Assembly (NCBI GenBank): GCA_963772295.1
Contig: CAVYWO010000010.1
Coordinates: 481,424 to 545,423 of the forward strand
Source: AP-15 sp963772295
GTDB lineage: Bacteria > Pseudomonadota > Alphaproteobacteria > ATCC43930 > CGMCC-115725
Direction of reading: 5' to 3'
DNA: 64,000 bases
The notes beneath the pieces are model-generated. The model was not told the origin of the DNA and ran no database searches. It saw only the letters and a list, made by a program, of their open reading frames with translations. Position 1 is the first letter of the stretch. Each line of letters starts with the position of its first letter. A program made the translations under genes and the position numbers. Shown here piece by piece: positions 9,441-18,462 of the stretch.

Positions 9441-9664
9441 CGTGCCGAGGCGGAAACGCATCTATCCCTCGCGCTGGCCGAGGCGTCAGAGCGCAGCCGT
9501 TAGGCGGCCTTCTGTGCCGCCTCGCGATCATCCACTGACGCGGCCGCGAACGGGGTCATTGGCTGCGAGCGCAGGCTTATCTCATAGCGGCCACCCAGAA
9601 CGGTAGAGCGTGACAGCTCGTTTGCTGTTAGTCTTTCGCGTAATACGCGCTACGGGGAGAGAAC

Positions 9665-12421
9665 ATGCCCTGGAGACGCATCGGTGTAGCAGTAGCCGTC
9701 GTCGTGGCCGCCCTTTTAGCGTTGGCGGGTGCCAGCGGCTTCGTGGTCGACTGGGCGTGGTTCTCGACGATCGGCTATGTCGGCGTCTTCTGGACGGTTT
9801 TCGCCACGAAAGCTGTTCTTTTCATCGCGGTCTTCGCGCTATCGACCTTGCTTCTCTGGGTGAACGGAACGCTGGCCCTGCGGTTTGCGTCGCGGCGACG
9901 ATCTCGGCTGCCGGCGGTGCTCGACCCAGGGTTCGCAACACACCGGGCATTGCCCGGGGCGCCGACCGAGTTGTTTGCAGCAGCCTCCCCGATGTTGCCA
10001 TGGCGATTGATCATCCTCGCCGCCGCCCTCGTCGCCGGATTGGCGATCGCGATCGGCGAGACCGGTAAATGGGACCTGATCCTCCGATTCATCTACCAGG
10101 TGCCGTACGGCCAAAACGACCCGCTGTTCGACAAGGACATCGGCTTTTACCTCTTCTCGCTGCCGGTCTACATCGCGCTCAAGAACTGGATGCTATGGAT
10201 CCTGTTCCTGGGCGCCCTGATGGCCGGGGCAGTGTACTCCCTGCGCGGCCAAATCAATCTGGACCCCTGGCGCATTTCTTCCGCCGTCATCGCACACGGC
10301 TCCGCGCTATTGGGTCTCTATTTCGCAGTGAAGGCCTGGTCTTACGCGTTGGACCGCTTCCTGCTGCTGTACGACGACAACGGCGTCGTGGTCGGGGCAG
10401 GCTACAGCGACGTCCATGTTGAGCTGCCCATGCTCTGGCTGCTCATTTGCGTCGCCGCGGCCGCCGCCGTCCTCGCAGGGGCCAATTTACGGCTGCGCAC
10501 ATATAGGCTGGCGATCGCCGCGGCGGTGCTGGTCTTCGGCAGTTCGCTCCTATTCACCGAGCTGTTTCCCGGGCTGTTCGAGCGCTTCTTTGTGGAGCCG
10601 AGCGAGCTGCAGCTGGAAGCGCCGTACATCAAGCGGAACATCGCCCTCACCCGGGAGGCGTACAATCTTCGGCAGATTACCGTGAAGCCGTTCCCGGCGG
10701 AACAGGGGCTGAGTTTCCAGTCGCTGCAGCACAACCGCGGCACCATCGATAACATTCGGTTGTGGGACTGGCAGCCGCTAATGGACACCTACGCGCAACT
10801 GCAGGAGATCCGCACCTATTACAAGTTCCTCGATGTCGAAGTCGATCGCTACCACACCGACGGCTCATATCAGCAGGTGACGCTCGCGGCCCGCGAGCTC
10901 ATGCCGTCGCTGCTGTCGGCGAACGCCCAGACCTGGGTCAACCTGCACCTGCTGTTCACCCACGGCAATGGGGTCGTCATGTCGCCGGTCACCCAAAAGT
11001 CGGCGGAAGGCCTGCCGATTTTCTACCTGAAGGACATCCCGCCTGTCGCCTCCGGTGGTCCCGTCATAACCGAGCCACGCATCTATTTCGGAGAGGGGCC
11101 TGACGAATACGTGATCGTCAAGGGCAGCACGCCCGAATTCGACTATCCCAAGGGAAAATACAACGTCTATGCGGCTTACGATGGGAAAGACGGTATCCCG
11201 ATCGGAGGGGCCGCCTGGAAGGCGCTGTTCGCCTGGTATTTCGACGACGTGAACATCCTGCTCAGCCGCTACATAACCGGCGAGAGCAGGATCCTCGTCC
11301 ATCGCAACATCCAGGACCGCGTCCGGACGATCGCGCCGTTCCTGCAGCTCGACCGTGACCCCTATGTGGTGATCAGCGACGGGCGGCTCTACTGGATGCA
11401 GGACGCCTACACCACGAGCCGCTGGTTCCCCTACGCCCGGCCGCAACCCGAAGAGGACACCAACTACATCCGCAATTCGGTCAAGGTGGTCATCGATGCC
11501 TATAACGGGACGGTCGCATTCTATGTGGCCGATCCGGCCGATCCGGTCGTCGCGACCTACCGGCATATCTTTCCCACACTGTTCAAGCCTTTCGATGCGA
11601 TGCCGCCGGATCTGCAAACGCACATCCGTTACCCCGAGGACCTGTTTCGGATCCAGGCGCTGCAGTACCGCGCGTACCACATGGTCGCGCCTGAGGTGTT
11701 CTACAATCGCGAGGATCTCTGGCAGTTTCCACGCGAGCCGACCGCCCCCGACGGCATCGATGGTCGCAACGCCAAGATGGCTCCATACTACATCATGATG
11801 CGCCTGCCCGGCGATCCACTCGCCGAATTCTTCCTGATGCTGCCGATGGTGCCGAGCCAGCGGGAGAACATGATCGCCTGGCTGGCCGCGCGCTGCGATC
11901 CGCCCGACTACGGCAAGCTCATCGTCTACGAGTTCCCCAAGGAAAAACTCGTCTACGGGCCGTTCCAGATCGAGGCGCGCATCAACCAGAACACCCAAAT
12001 CTCGCAGCAGATCTCGCTGTGGAACCAGATGGGCTCGCAAGTCATTCGAGGAAACCTTTTGGTTGTCCCGATCGAAAACTCCATCCTGTACGTAACGCCG
12101 CTATATCTGCGTGCGGAATCGGGCCAGTTGCCGGAACTCAAGCGGGTGATCGCGGCTTACGGCGACCGGGTGGTGATGGAGGACACCCTTCCTGAGGCTT
12201 TGGCCGCGCTGTTCAAGGAATCCGCCCCGGTTGCCTCCCTGCCGGTACGCGCTGTGGCTTCGCCCTCGGGCCCCGCGGACGAGCGCGCCCGTGAGGCACT
12301 CGGACATTATAATCGGGCAATTGGTCGCCTGAAGGTCGGCGACTGGGCCGGCTTTGGTGCCGAACTGGACGCGCTGAGACCGCTGCTCGAGCAGCTGGGC
12401 CGGCAGCCAGCTGCGCATTAG
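9665..12421 (+). CDS. UPF0182-family large membrane protein
   Basis: This 918-residue protein matches UPF0182 (COG1615), a family of unknown function. About seven membrane helices fill the first 300 residues, starting with VAVAVVVAALLALAGASG and VLFIAVFALSTLLLW. A large soluble domain follows, with typical elements such as EAPYIKRNIALTREAYNL, LWDWQPLMDTYAQLQEI and RLPGDPLAEFFLMLPMVPS. The length is normal for the family. The ATG follows a GGGGAGAG ribosome binding site. It stands alone in its orientation; a CGCGTAATACGCG dyad about 16 bp upstream could be an operator. Confidence 0.9.
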   Translation: MPWRRIGVAVAVVVAALLALAGASGFVVDWAWFSTIGYVGVFWTVFATKAVLFIAVFALSTLLLWVNGTLALRFASRRRSRLPAVLDPGFATHRALPGAPTELFAAASPMLPWRLIILAAALVAGLAIAIGETGKWDLILRFIYQVPYGQNDPLFDKDIGFYLFSLPVYIALKNWMLWILFLGALMAGAVYSLRGQINLDPWRISSAVIAHGSALLGLYFAVKAWSYALDRFLLLYDDNGVVVGAGYSDVHVELPMLWLLICVAAAAAVLAGANLRLRTYRLAIAAAVLVFGSSLLFTELFPGLFERFFVEPSELQLEAPYIKRNIALTREAYNLRQITVKPFPAEQGLSFQSLQHNRGTIDNIRLWDWQPLMDTYAQLQEIRTYYKFLDVEVDRYHTDGSYQQVTLAARELMPSLLSANAQTWVNLHLLFTHGNGVVMSPVTQKSAEGLPIFYLKDIPPVASGGPVITEPRIYFGEGPDEYVIVKGSTPEFDYPKGKYNVYAAYDGKDGIPIGGAAWKALFAWYFDDVNILLSRYITGESRILVHRNIQDRVRTIAPFLQLDRDPYVVISDGRLYWMQDAYTTSRWFPYARPQPEEDTNYIRNSVKVVIDAYNGTVAFYVADPADPVVATYRHIFPTLFKPFDAMPPDLQTHIRYPEDLFRIQALQYRAYHMVAPEVFYNREDLWQFPREPTAPDGIDGRNAKMAPYYIMMRLPGDPLAEFFLMLPMVPSQRENMIAWLAARCDPPDYGKLIVYEFPKEKLVYGPFQIEARINQNTQISQQISLWNQMGSQVIRGNLLVVPIENSILYVTPLYLRAESGQLPELKRVIAAYGDRVVMEDTLPEALAALFKESAPVASLPVRAVASPSGPADERAREALGHYNRAIGRLKVGDWAGFGAELDALRPLLEQLGRQPAAH

Positions 12422-12688
12422 GCTCGTTTGTGACTGCCGGTTGGCGCTGCGGCAGCTGGTGCGGTTGGAAGCGAGCTGCGCCTTGCGGACGCACAGGATA
12501 TCGGGCACCAACCGAGCAGATCCGGTTGCCTGCCGGCTCCGCCTCTCTCTCCCGAAGCCTCGCACCCTTCATCCCCTACCCCGATCCGAAATCGAATGTC
12601 ATTGCCACGGCATGGCAAATGAGCAGACAATCGTCGGCGCAGGCCTCGCGAAGCTGCGGGCCCGATCAATCCCAACAGTACGGATGCC

Positions 12689-13102
12689 ATGAGATCAGGA
12701 CCAGATCAGCGGTCTCGCGGCCGCTTCAACCCAAACCGGCCGTTCCGACCGCAGCCACGAGTTCCGCAACACAATCAGACATTTGACAGCAACGGCTCCG
12801 ACGTCAGGGTGCGCGGCACCGCCCAGCAGATATTCGAGCGCTACGTCACCCTGGCACGGGAAGCGGCGACGATCGGCGATCGGATCGCCGCCGAGAATTT
12901 CTACCAGCACGCTGAGCACTATTCTCGCATCAGCAACGCGCGCCGCGAGGGCGGTCGGCAGGGGACACCGCTGCGGCCGACCACGTCGGTCGATGTCGAG
13001 GGCAACGCATCCGAGGCAGATGAAAGAGAAGTCGATGCGGGCGGCTTCGAACCCCAATGGGACGGCGATGATTCCGTCTCCTTGGAAACTTCAACCAACT
13101 GA
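12689..13102 (+). CDS. DUF4167 domain protein
   Basis: The 137-residue protein contains QTFDSNGSDVRVRGTAQQIF and RIAAENFYQHAEHYSRI, the two conserved blocks of DUF4167, a family nearly confined to Alphaproteobacteria. The N-terminus is Arg/Pro/Asn-rich and probably disordered; the tail is acidic. The family is of unknown function, and its basic N-terminus suggests nucleic-acid contact. It supports the taxonomic placement of the window. The 266 bp between it and the UPF0182 gene hold nothing I recognise. Confidence 0.88.
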   Translation: MRSGPDQRSRGRFNPNRPFRPQPRVPQHNQTFDSNGSDVRVRGTAQQIFERYVTLAREAATIGDRIAAENFYQHAEHYSRISNARREGGRQGTPLRPTTSVDVEGNASEADEREVDAGGFEPQWDGDDSVSLETSTN

Positions 13103-13348
13103 ACGCAACCGCTCCGCGCGTCGCCGCCACGTCCGGGCCGGCCGACACCCCGATCGATCGCGGCCTCACCCTCGGCGAGACCGCTTTCCGCCTCCGCCAA
13201 GCGCATTTCATCCGTTGCGATCGACGAATCCAGGCGAGGGCCGCGCTCCGATGGCAGGATCGAGGTGGATGGGCCCGACCATAGCTCACAGACAGACGAT
13301 CCGGGCGAGGCCGACAACCGCGACCCGCCCGCATGTCGACGCGGGCGC

Positions 13349-14191
13349 TTACGCCAGCCAGCGCTTGCGGCGGCGGTAGTGCTTGACCTCGCGGTAGTTC
13401 TTGCGCCCGGTTGCGCCGAGGCCGAGATAGAATTCCTTGACGTCCTCGTTGGCGCGCAACGCCGCGGCGGCACCCTCCATCACGATCCGGCCGTTTTCGA
13501 GGACATAGCCGTATTGGGCGTAGCGCAGCGCGATGTTGGTATTCTGCTCGGCAACGAGAAAGCTCACCCGCTCCTCGGTATTGAGGCGTCCCAAGATCTC
13601 GAAGATCTCCTCGACCAGCTGCGGCGCCAGGCCGAGCGACGGCTCGTCCAAGAGGATCATCTTGGGCCGCGCCATCAGCGCGCGGCCGATCGCCGTCATC
13701 TGCTGCTCGCCGCCCGAGGTGTAGCCCGCGAGCGCCTCCCGCCGCGCCTGCAACCGCGGAAAATAGGCGTAGACCTTGTCGAGATCGGCGGCGACGCGAG
13801 CCCGCCCGTCGCGCCGCGTATAGCCGCCGGTCTGCAGGTTTTCGGCGACGGTCAGATGCGGGAAGCAATGCCGTCCCTCCATGACCTGAACGAGGCCGCG
13901 CCGGACGACGGCGGTAGCACCCAGCGCGTCGATGCGTTCGCCGGCGAAGGTGATCGAGCCCTTCGTCACCTCGCCGCGCTCGGCCCGCAAGAGGTTCGAG
14001 ATCGCCTTGAGCGCGGTCGTCTTGCCTGCGCCGTTGGCGCCGAGGAGCGCCACGATCCCGCCCGCCGGCACCGCGAGCGACACGCCCTTCAGCACCAAAA
14101 CGATGTGGTTGTAAAGAACCTCGATGTTGTTGACGGCGAGCAGCGCCGCCGCCGGCGCCGAGGGCGAGACCGGCGGCGGCCGAGGGCTCAC
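13349..14191 (-). CDS. livF: LIV-type ABC transporter ATPase LivF
   Basis: LivF is one of the two ATPases of a branched-chain amino-acid-type importer. It has Walker A GANGAGKTT, signature TSGGEQQMTAIGRAL and Walker B ILLDEPSLGL, with the family's LFPHLTVAENL-like segment (CFPHLTVAENL). The GTG start at 14191 overlaps the livK stop (GTGA), giving 280 aa with a Pro-rich N-terminal stretch and a basic tail (KHYRRRKRWLA). A long apparent fusion with livK exists only because of the livK frameshift. It is the last gene of the operon. Confidence 0.93.
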   Translation of the reverse strand: MSPRPPPVSPSAPAAALLAVNNIEVLYNHIVLVLKGVSLAVPAGGIVALLGANGAGKTTALKAISNLLRAERGEVTKGSITFAGERIDALGATAVVRRGLVQVMEGRHCFPHLTVAENLQTGGYTRRDGRARVAADLDKVYAYFPRLQARREALAGYTSGGEQQMTAIGRALMARPKMILLDEPSLGLAPQLVEEIFEILGRLNTEERVSFLVAEQNTNIALRYAQYGYVLENGRIVMEGAAAALRANEDVKEFYLGLGATGRKNYREVKHYRRRKRWLA

Positions 14192-15532
14192 CGGACTTGC
14201 GCGAGCTTGGCGCAGTCGCGCGCAGTCATTCCCTTCTCGCTGGCGTATTTGAGGGCAGAGGTCTTGTACATCTCTTCGATCATCGCGTGGTCCGGCGGTT
14301 GGATCCAGTCGGAGATCGCCTTCCAACGGCTGCCGTCCCATTGCTGGATCCGCGCCTCGCCGCTGCCCTCGTGATCGGCGCAGGAGAGCCGGATCGGGAT
14401 CATCAGACCGGTGGCGCCGAGCTGGGCGACACGTTCCGGGGTGATGCTCGAGATTCTCATAGCCCCATCGCACCTCTTCGCCGGTCAACGACTTCTTGCC
14501 GAATTTGCCCTGCGCGGTGCGGATCGCCTCGAGGTCGTAAGCGGCGTTGACGACGCCGCGGTTGTAGAGGACCTCGCCCACCTTGTCGCGCGTCGCGTGG
14601 CCGCCGCCGCGGCCATAGACGATTTTGAGGATGTCCCGGATCACCGGATAATCCTGGCCGACGCCGTTGAAGCTCGCCGCCTTGTAGCCGGCCGCCGCCT
14701 TGCCGGCCGGGATCACATCGGGCTCGGCCCCCGACCACCACACGCCGATGAAGCGATCCATCGGGTAGCCGACCGAGGCGGCCGTCTTGATCGCGGTCGA
14801 GTTCATCACCCCCCAGCCCCACATCAGGATCCAATCCGGCCGCTGCTGGCGGATCTCGAGCCAGGTCGCCGTCTGCTCGATGCCGGGCGGCGACACCGCG
14901 TATTTGATGAAGGTGAAGCCGTATTTTTTTGCCAGTTGATCGAGCGTCGCGATCGGCTCCCTGCCGTAGGCGACGTCGATATAGACGAGGCCGATCTTCT
15001 TGCCCTTGAGCCCGTTCATACCGCCGAGCTCTTCGCCGATATAGCGGACCATATCGTCGGCCTGGTCCCAATAGGTCGTCGGAAAGGTGAAGACATAAGG
15101 AAACACCGCGCCGTAGCTCGCATCGGCGCGGCCGTAGCCCATCGAGACGACCGGGATCTTGTCGGCGGTGGCGCGCTCGATCAGCGCATAGGTGATGCCG
15201 GTCGACAGCGGATCGACGAGGCTCGCCCCGGTCGGCGGATGGTTTTTCAGCCGTTCGTAGCACTCGATCCCCTTGTCGTTGTTGTAGCCGGTCTCGCACT
15301 CCTCATAAGTGATCTTGACGCCGCCGACGCCGCCGTCGCGCGCATTGATCATGTCGACATAGTCGACATAACCGTTCGCGAACGGGATGCCGTCCGGCGC
15401 GTAGGGCCCAGTACGGTAGACGAGCCGCGGGATGAACTGCTCCGGCTGCGCCGCCGCAGCCGTCCCGGCGCCGAAGCCGCAGCAGAGGACGGCGAGCACA
15501 GCCGCCGTCGGCAACGAACGTGAAAGCCTCAT
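14188..15532 (-). pseudogene. livK: LIV-type ABC transporter substrate-binding protein, one frameshift
   Basis: Periplasmic binding protein of the importer. A signal peptide (residues 1-28, ending GTAAAA) is followed by a type-1 periplasmic-binding fold with the motifs EECETGYNNDKGIECYERL and GKKIGLVYIDVAYGREP. Near 14,450, after YENL, one indel breaks the frame; the rest (SITPERVAQLG, SCADHEGSGEARIQQWDG) reads in the next frame to a stop at 14188. The pieces form a complete protein of about 445 residues. The family resembles LivK relatives with unknown substrates rather than the leucine-specific type. All neighbours in the operon are intact, so a sequence error is likely. Confidence 0.85.
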
Positions 15533-15591
15533 TGCTGCCTCCCGATTTTTTCGCCTGCGTCAACTCTACCGGCGCGGTCGATCCGGCGCAA

Positions 15592-16671
15592 TCAGTGCGG
15601 GAACGGCCAGAGCCGCAGCTTCTCCTTGCCGATCTGCCAGAGCCGGGCGAGACCGCGCGGCTCGGCGATCAGAAAAAAGACGATCAGGGCGCCAAAGATC
15701 ATCGATTGCAGATTGCTCACCAGATTGACCGGGAGATCGATGCCGACGAGCGGCGGCGCGCTTTCCAGAAAGATCGGCAGCAGCACGATAAAGGCGGCGC
15801 CGAGAAACGAGCCGAGGATGCTGCCGAGACCGCCGATGATGATCATGAACAGGACGTCGAACGAGCGTCCGATCTCGAAGGCGCTGGCATCGACCGCTCC
15901 GGTATAGATGAACGCCCAGATCGCTCCGGCGACGCCGCAATAGAACGCGCTGATCGCGAAAGCGAGAAGCTTGCACCGCAACGGCCGGATGCCGATCAGC
16001 TCGGCGGCGATGTCCATGTCGCGGATCGCCATCCACGACCGCCCGAGGCGACCGCGCACCAGGTTCTTGGCGACGAGCGCCAGCAGCAGGACGACGCTCA
16101 GCACGAACAGATATTTCGCCCGCGGATCGGCCTCGGCGCCGGTGACGAAGAACCCGGCAACAACGGCGCGCGGCGGCGCGCTGATCACGCCCGAGGCGCT
16201 GTAGTTGGACCACCACGGGAATTTATTGAACATCCAGATCAGAAAAAACTGCGCGGCGAGAGTCGTCACCGCGAGGTAGAAGCCTTTGATCCGCAGGCTC
16301 GGAAAGCCGAACAAGACGCCGACGAGCGCGGTCGCGATGCCGGCGAGAAAGAGGGCGAGGACGATATTGAGGTCGGGGAAGGCGGTCGCAAGCTTGTAGG
16401 TGGCGAAGGCGCCGACCGCCATGAACCCGCCGGTGCCGAGCGAAACCAGCCCGGCATAGCCGGTCAGGAGGTTCAGCCCCAGCGCCGCCAGCGCATAGGC
16501 GAGAAACGGGATCAAGATCGTCGTCAGCCAGTATTCCGAGGCGACGAGCGGGACCACGAGATAGGCGACGGCGAGGCCCAAGAGTGCCAGCCAGCGGTCC
16601 TGCCGAATGGGAAAGATCGCCTGGTCTGCGGCGTAGCTCGTCTTGAACTGGCCGACCTCGCGGTACAGCAC
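15592..16671 (-). CDS. livM: LIV-type ABC transporter permease LivM
   Basis: Inner-membrane permease of 359 residues with about nine to ten helices. It carries the LivM blocks LNLLTGYAGLVSLGTGGFMAVGA (split here as LNLLTGYAGLVSLG and GGFMAVGA) and the cytoplasmic coupling loop RSWMAIRDMDIAAELIGI, followed by KLLAFAISAFYCGVAGA. The stop of livH lies 3 bp upstream of its start, so they are coupled. The N-terminus carries a 25-residue soluble extension, common in members from Proteobacteria. Confidence 0.92.
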   Translation of the reverse strand: MLYREVGQFKTSYAADQAIFPIRQDRWLALLGLAVAYLVVPLVASEYWLTTILIPFLAYALAALGLNLLTGYAGLVSLGTGGFMAVGAFATYKLATAFPDLNIVLALFLAGIATALVGVLFGFPSLRIKGFYLAVTTLAAQFFLIWMFNKFPWWSNYSASGVISAPPRAVVAGFFVTGAEADPRAKYLFVLSVVLLLALVAKNLVRGRLGRSWMAIRDMDIAAELIGIRPLRCKLLAFAISAFYCGVAGAIWAFIYTGAVDASAFEIGRSFDVLFMIIIGGLGSILGSFLGAAFIVLLPIFLESAPPLVGIDLPVNLVSNLQSMIFGALIVFFLIAEPRGLARLWQIGKEKLRLWPFPH

Positions 16672-16674
16672 CCC

Positions 16675-17610
16675 TCACACCCTTTCAATGATGCGCTCGC
16701 CAAACAGCCCTTGCGGCCGAAACAGCAGAAACACGAGCGCCAGCATATAGGCAAACCAGTCCTCGATGGCGCCGCCGACCGCCGGCCCCCAGAACACCTC
16801 GCCGAGCTTTTCGCCGACGCCGACGATCAGACCGCCGACGATCGCGCCCGGCACCGAGGTGAAGCCGCCGATCATCAGCACCGGCAGCGCCTTCAGCGCC
16901 ACCAGCGAGATCGAGAACTGCACCCCGAGATTGCTGCCCCACATGATGCCGGCGACGAGGCCGACAAAGCCGGCGACCGACCATACGATCACCCAGATGA
17001 AGCCGAGCGGGATGCCGACCGACTGCGCCGCCTGATGGTCGTCGGCGACGGCGCGCAAGGCCCGCCCGATGGCGGTGCGCTGGAAGAACAGGGCGAGAGC
17101 CGCGACCAGCGAGCCTGCCGCCGCCGCGGCGACGAGGTTGAACTGATTGATCAGCACGCCGCCGACGATCAGCGGCGCCTTCGGGATGCCGATCTCGAGC
17201 GGATGCACGTCGCCGCCCCAGATCAGCTGACCGAACCCGCTTAGAAAAAACGATAGACCGATCGTCGCCATGAACAGGACGATCTGCTCCTGGTTGACGA
17301 GCGGCCGCAGGATCAACCGCTCGACCGCAACGGCGAGCGCCACCATCACCGCGGCGGCGGCGAGGAACGCTCCGGAGATCGGCAGGCCGCGCTCGATCAG
17401 CCCGACAAAGGTCAGCGCCGCGAACAGCACCATCGTGCCCTGGGCAAAATTGAACACCCCCGAGGCCTTGTAGATCAGGACGAAACCGAGTGCCACGAGG
17501 GCATACATGACCCCGCTCAACAGGCCGCCGATCACGACCTCCAGGACGAATCCCGGATTGCCCCACATGGTCGCGAACGGCGCGACCAGGATGGCGTGCA
17601 GGAACTCCAC
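16675..17610 (-). CDS. livH: LIV-type ABC transporter permease LivH
   Basis: Inner-membrane permease of 311 residues. Diagnostic blocks are GLLSGVMYALVALGFVLIYK, FNFAQGTMVLFAALTF and the coupling loop GRALRAVADDHQAAQSVGI, with the C-terminal VGVGEKLGEVFWGP region. Length is normal. It sits between livG and livM with 9-bp and 3-bp gaps, as expected for one operon. Confidence 0.93.
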   Translation of the reverse strand: MEFLHAILVAPFATMWGNPGFVLEVVIGGLLSGVMYALVALGFVLIYKASGVFNFAQGTMVLFAALTFVGLIERGLPISGAFLAAAAVMVALAVAVERLILRPLVNQEQIVLFMATIGLSFFLSGFGQLIWGGDVHPLEIGIPKAPLIVGGVLINQFNLVAAAAAGSLVAALALFFQRTAIGRALRAVADDHQAAQSVGIPLGFIWVIVWSVAGFVGLVAGIMWGSNLGVQFSISLVALKALPVLMIGGFTSVPGAIVGGLIVGVGEKLGEVFWGPAVGGAIEDWFAYMLALVFLLFRPQGLFGERIIERV

Positions 17611-17619
17611 CGCCGCCCG

Positions 17620-18462
17620 CTAGCCCTCGGCCGCGACCGCCGGCCGTTGCCCGGCGGCGCCCTCCTCCGCGTACGGAAGACCGAGATAGGCGTCGATGAC
17701 GCGCCGGTCGACCCGTACCGCAGCGGGCGGGCCGTCGGCGATCTTGCGGCCGTAGTCGAGCACGATGACGCGGTCGCACAGATCCATCACCACGCCCATG
17801 TCGTGCTCGATCAATGCGATCGAAGTGCCGAACTCGTCGTTGATGTCGAGGATGAAGCGCGACATGTCCTCCTTTTCCTCGACGTTCAGGCCGGCCATCG
17901 GTTCGTCGAGCAGCAGCAGAAGGGGCTCCATCGCCAGCGCGCGGCCGAGTTCGACCCGCTTCTGCAGGCCGTAGGAGAGCTGTCCGACCGGAATCTTGCG
18001 GATCGCCTCGATCCCGAGGAAGTCGATGATGCGCTCGACGGCGGCGCGATGCTCGAGTTCCTCGCGCTGCGCCGGTCCCCAGTAGAGCGCCTGCCACAGG
18101 AAATTGCGGCGCATTTTCAGAAGCCGCCCGGTCATCAGGTTGTCGAGCGTCGACATGCCGCGGAACAGCGCCAAATTCTGGAAGGTGCGGCCGATGCCGC
18201 GCTCGGCGGCGTGCCAAGCGCGCACCCGGTGGCGGATTTCGCCCTTGAATTCGATGACCCCTTGCTGCGGCGAGTAGAAACCGCTGATGACGTTCAACAG
18301 CGACGTCTTGCCCGCACCGTTTGGGCCGATGATGCCCAGGATCTCGCGCTCGCGAATTTCGCAGCTGATTTCGGAGAGAGCGCGGATACCGCCAAAGGCG
18401 AGGGTGATCCTGTCGGCTCTCAGGATCGGCGGGCCGATCGCCTTGGCGTCGGCCGCGTTCAT
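17620..18462 (-). CDS. livG: LIV-type ABC transporter ATPase LivG
   Basis: The second ATPase of the importer, 280 residues. Walker A is GPNGAGKTSLLN, the signature LSYGLQKRVELGRALA and Walker B LLLLLDEPMAGLN; the LivG-specific RTFQNLALFRGMSTLDNLM segment is present. The ATG at 18462 overlaps the stop of the upstream acyl-CoA synthetase (ATGA), tying the transporter to that enzyme. Confidence 0.94.
   Translation of the reverse strand: MNAADAKAIGPPILRADRITLAFGGIRALSEISCEIREREILGIIGPNGAGKTSLLNVISGFYSPQQGVIEFKGEIRHRVRAWHAAERGIGRTFQNLALFRGMSTLDNLMTGRLLKMRRNFLWQALYWGPAQREELEHRAAVERIIDFLGIEAIRKIPVGQLSYGLQKRVELGRALAMEPLLLLLDEPMAGLNVEEKEDMSRFILDINDEFGTSIALIEHDMGVVMDLCDRVIVLDYGRKIADGPPAAVRVDRRVIDAYLGLPYAEEGAAGQRPAVAAEG

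Larger units (their letters stand above)
8663..9664. other. Gene-poor kilobase with decayed coding remnant and palindromes
   Basis: No complete gene was recognised. It holds a decayed minus-strand tail (9275-9440), a 20-bp perfect palindrome (9221-9240), a GC-rich imperfect hairpin followed by CTTTT (9106-9145), and a CGCGTAATACGCG dyad (9637-9649) just upstream of the UPF0182 start. Confidence 0.5.

Noticed and set aside
13349..15532. An apparent livK-livF fusion protein
   Set aside because: It arises from the livK frameshift; livF has its own GTG start overlapping the livK stop and a normal ATPase N-terminus.
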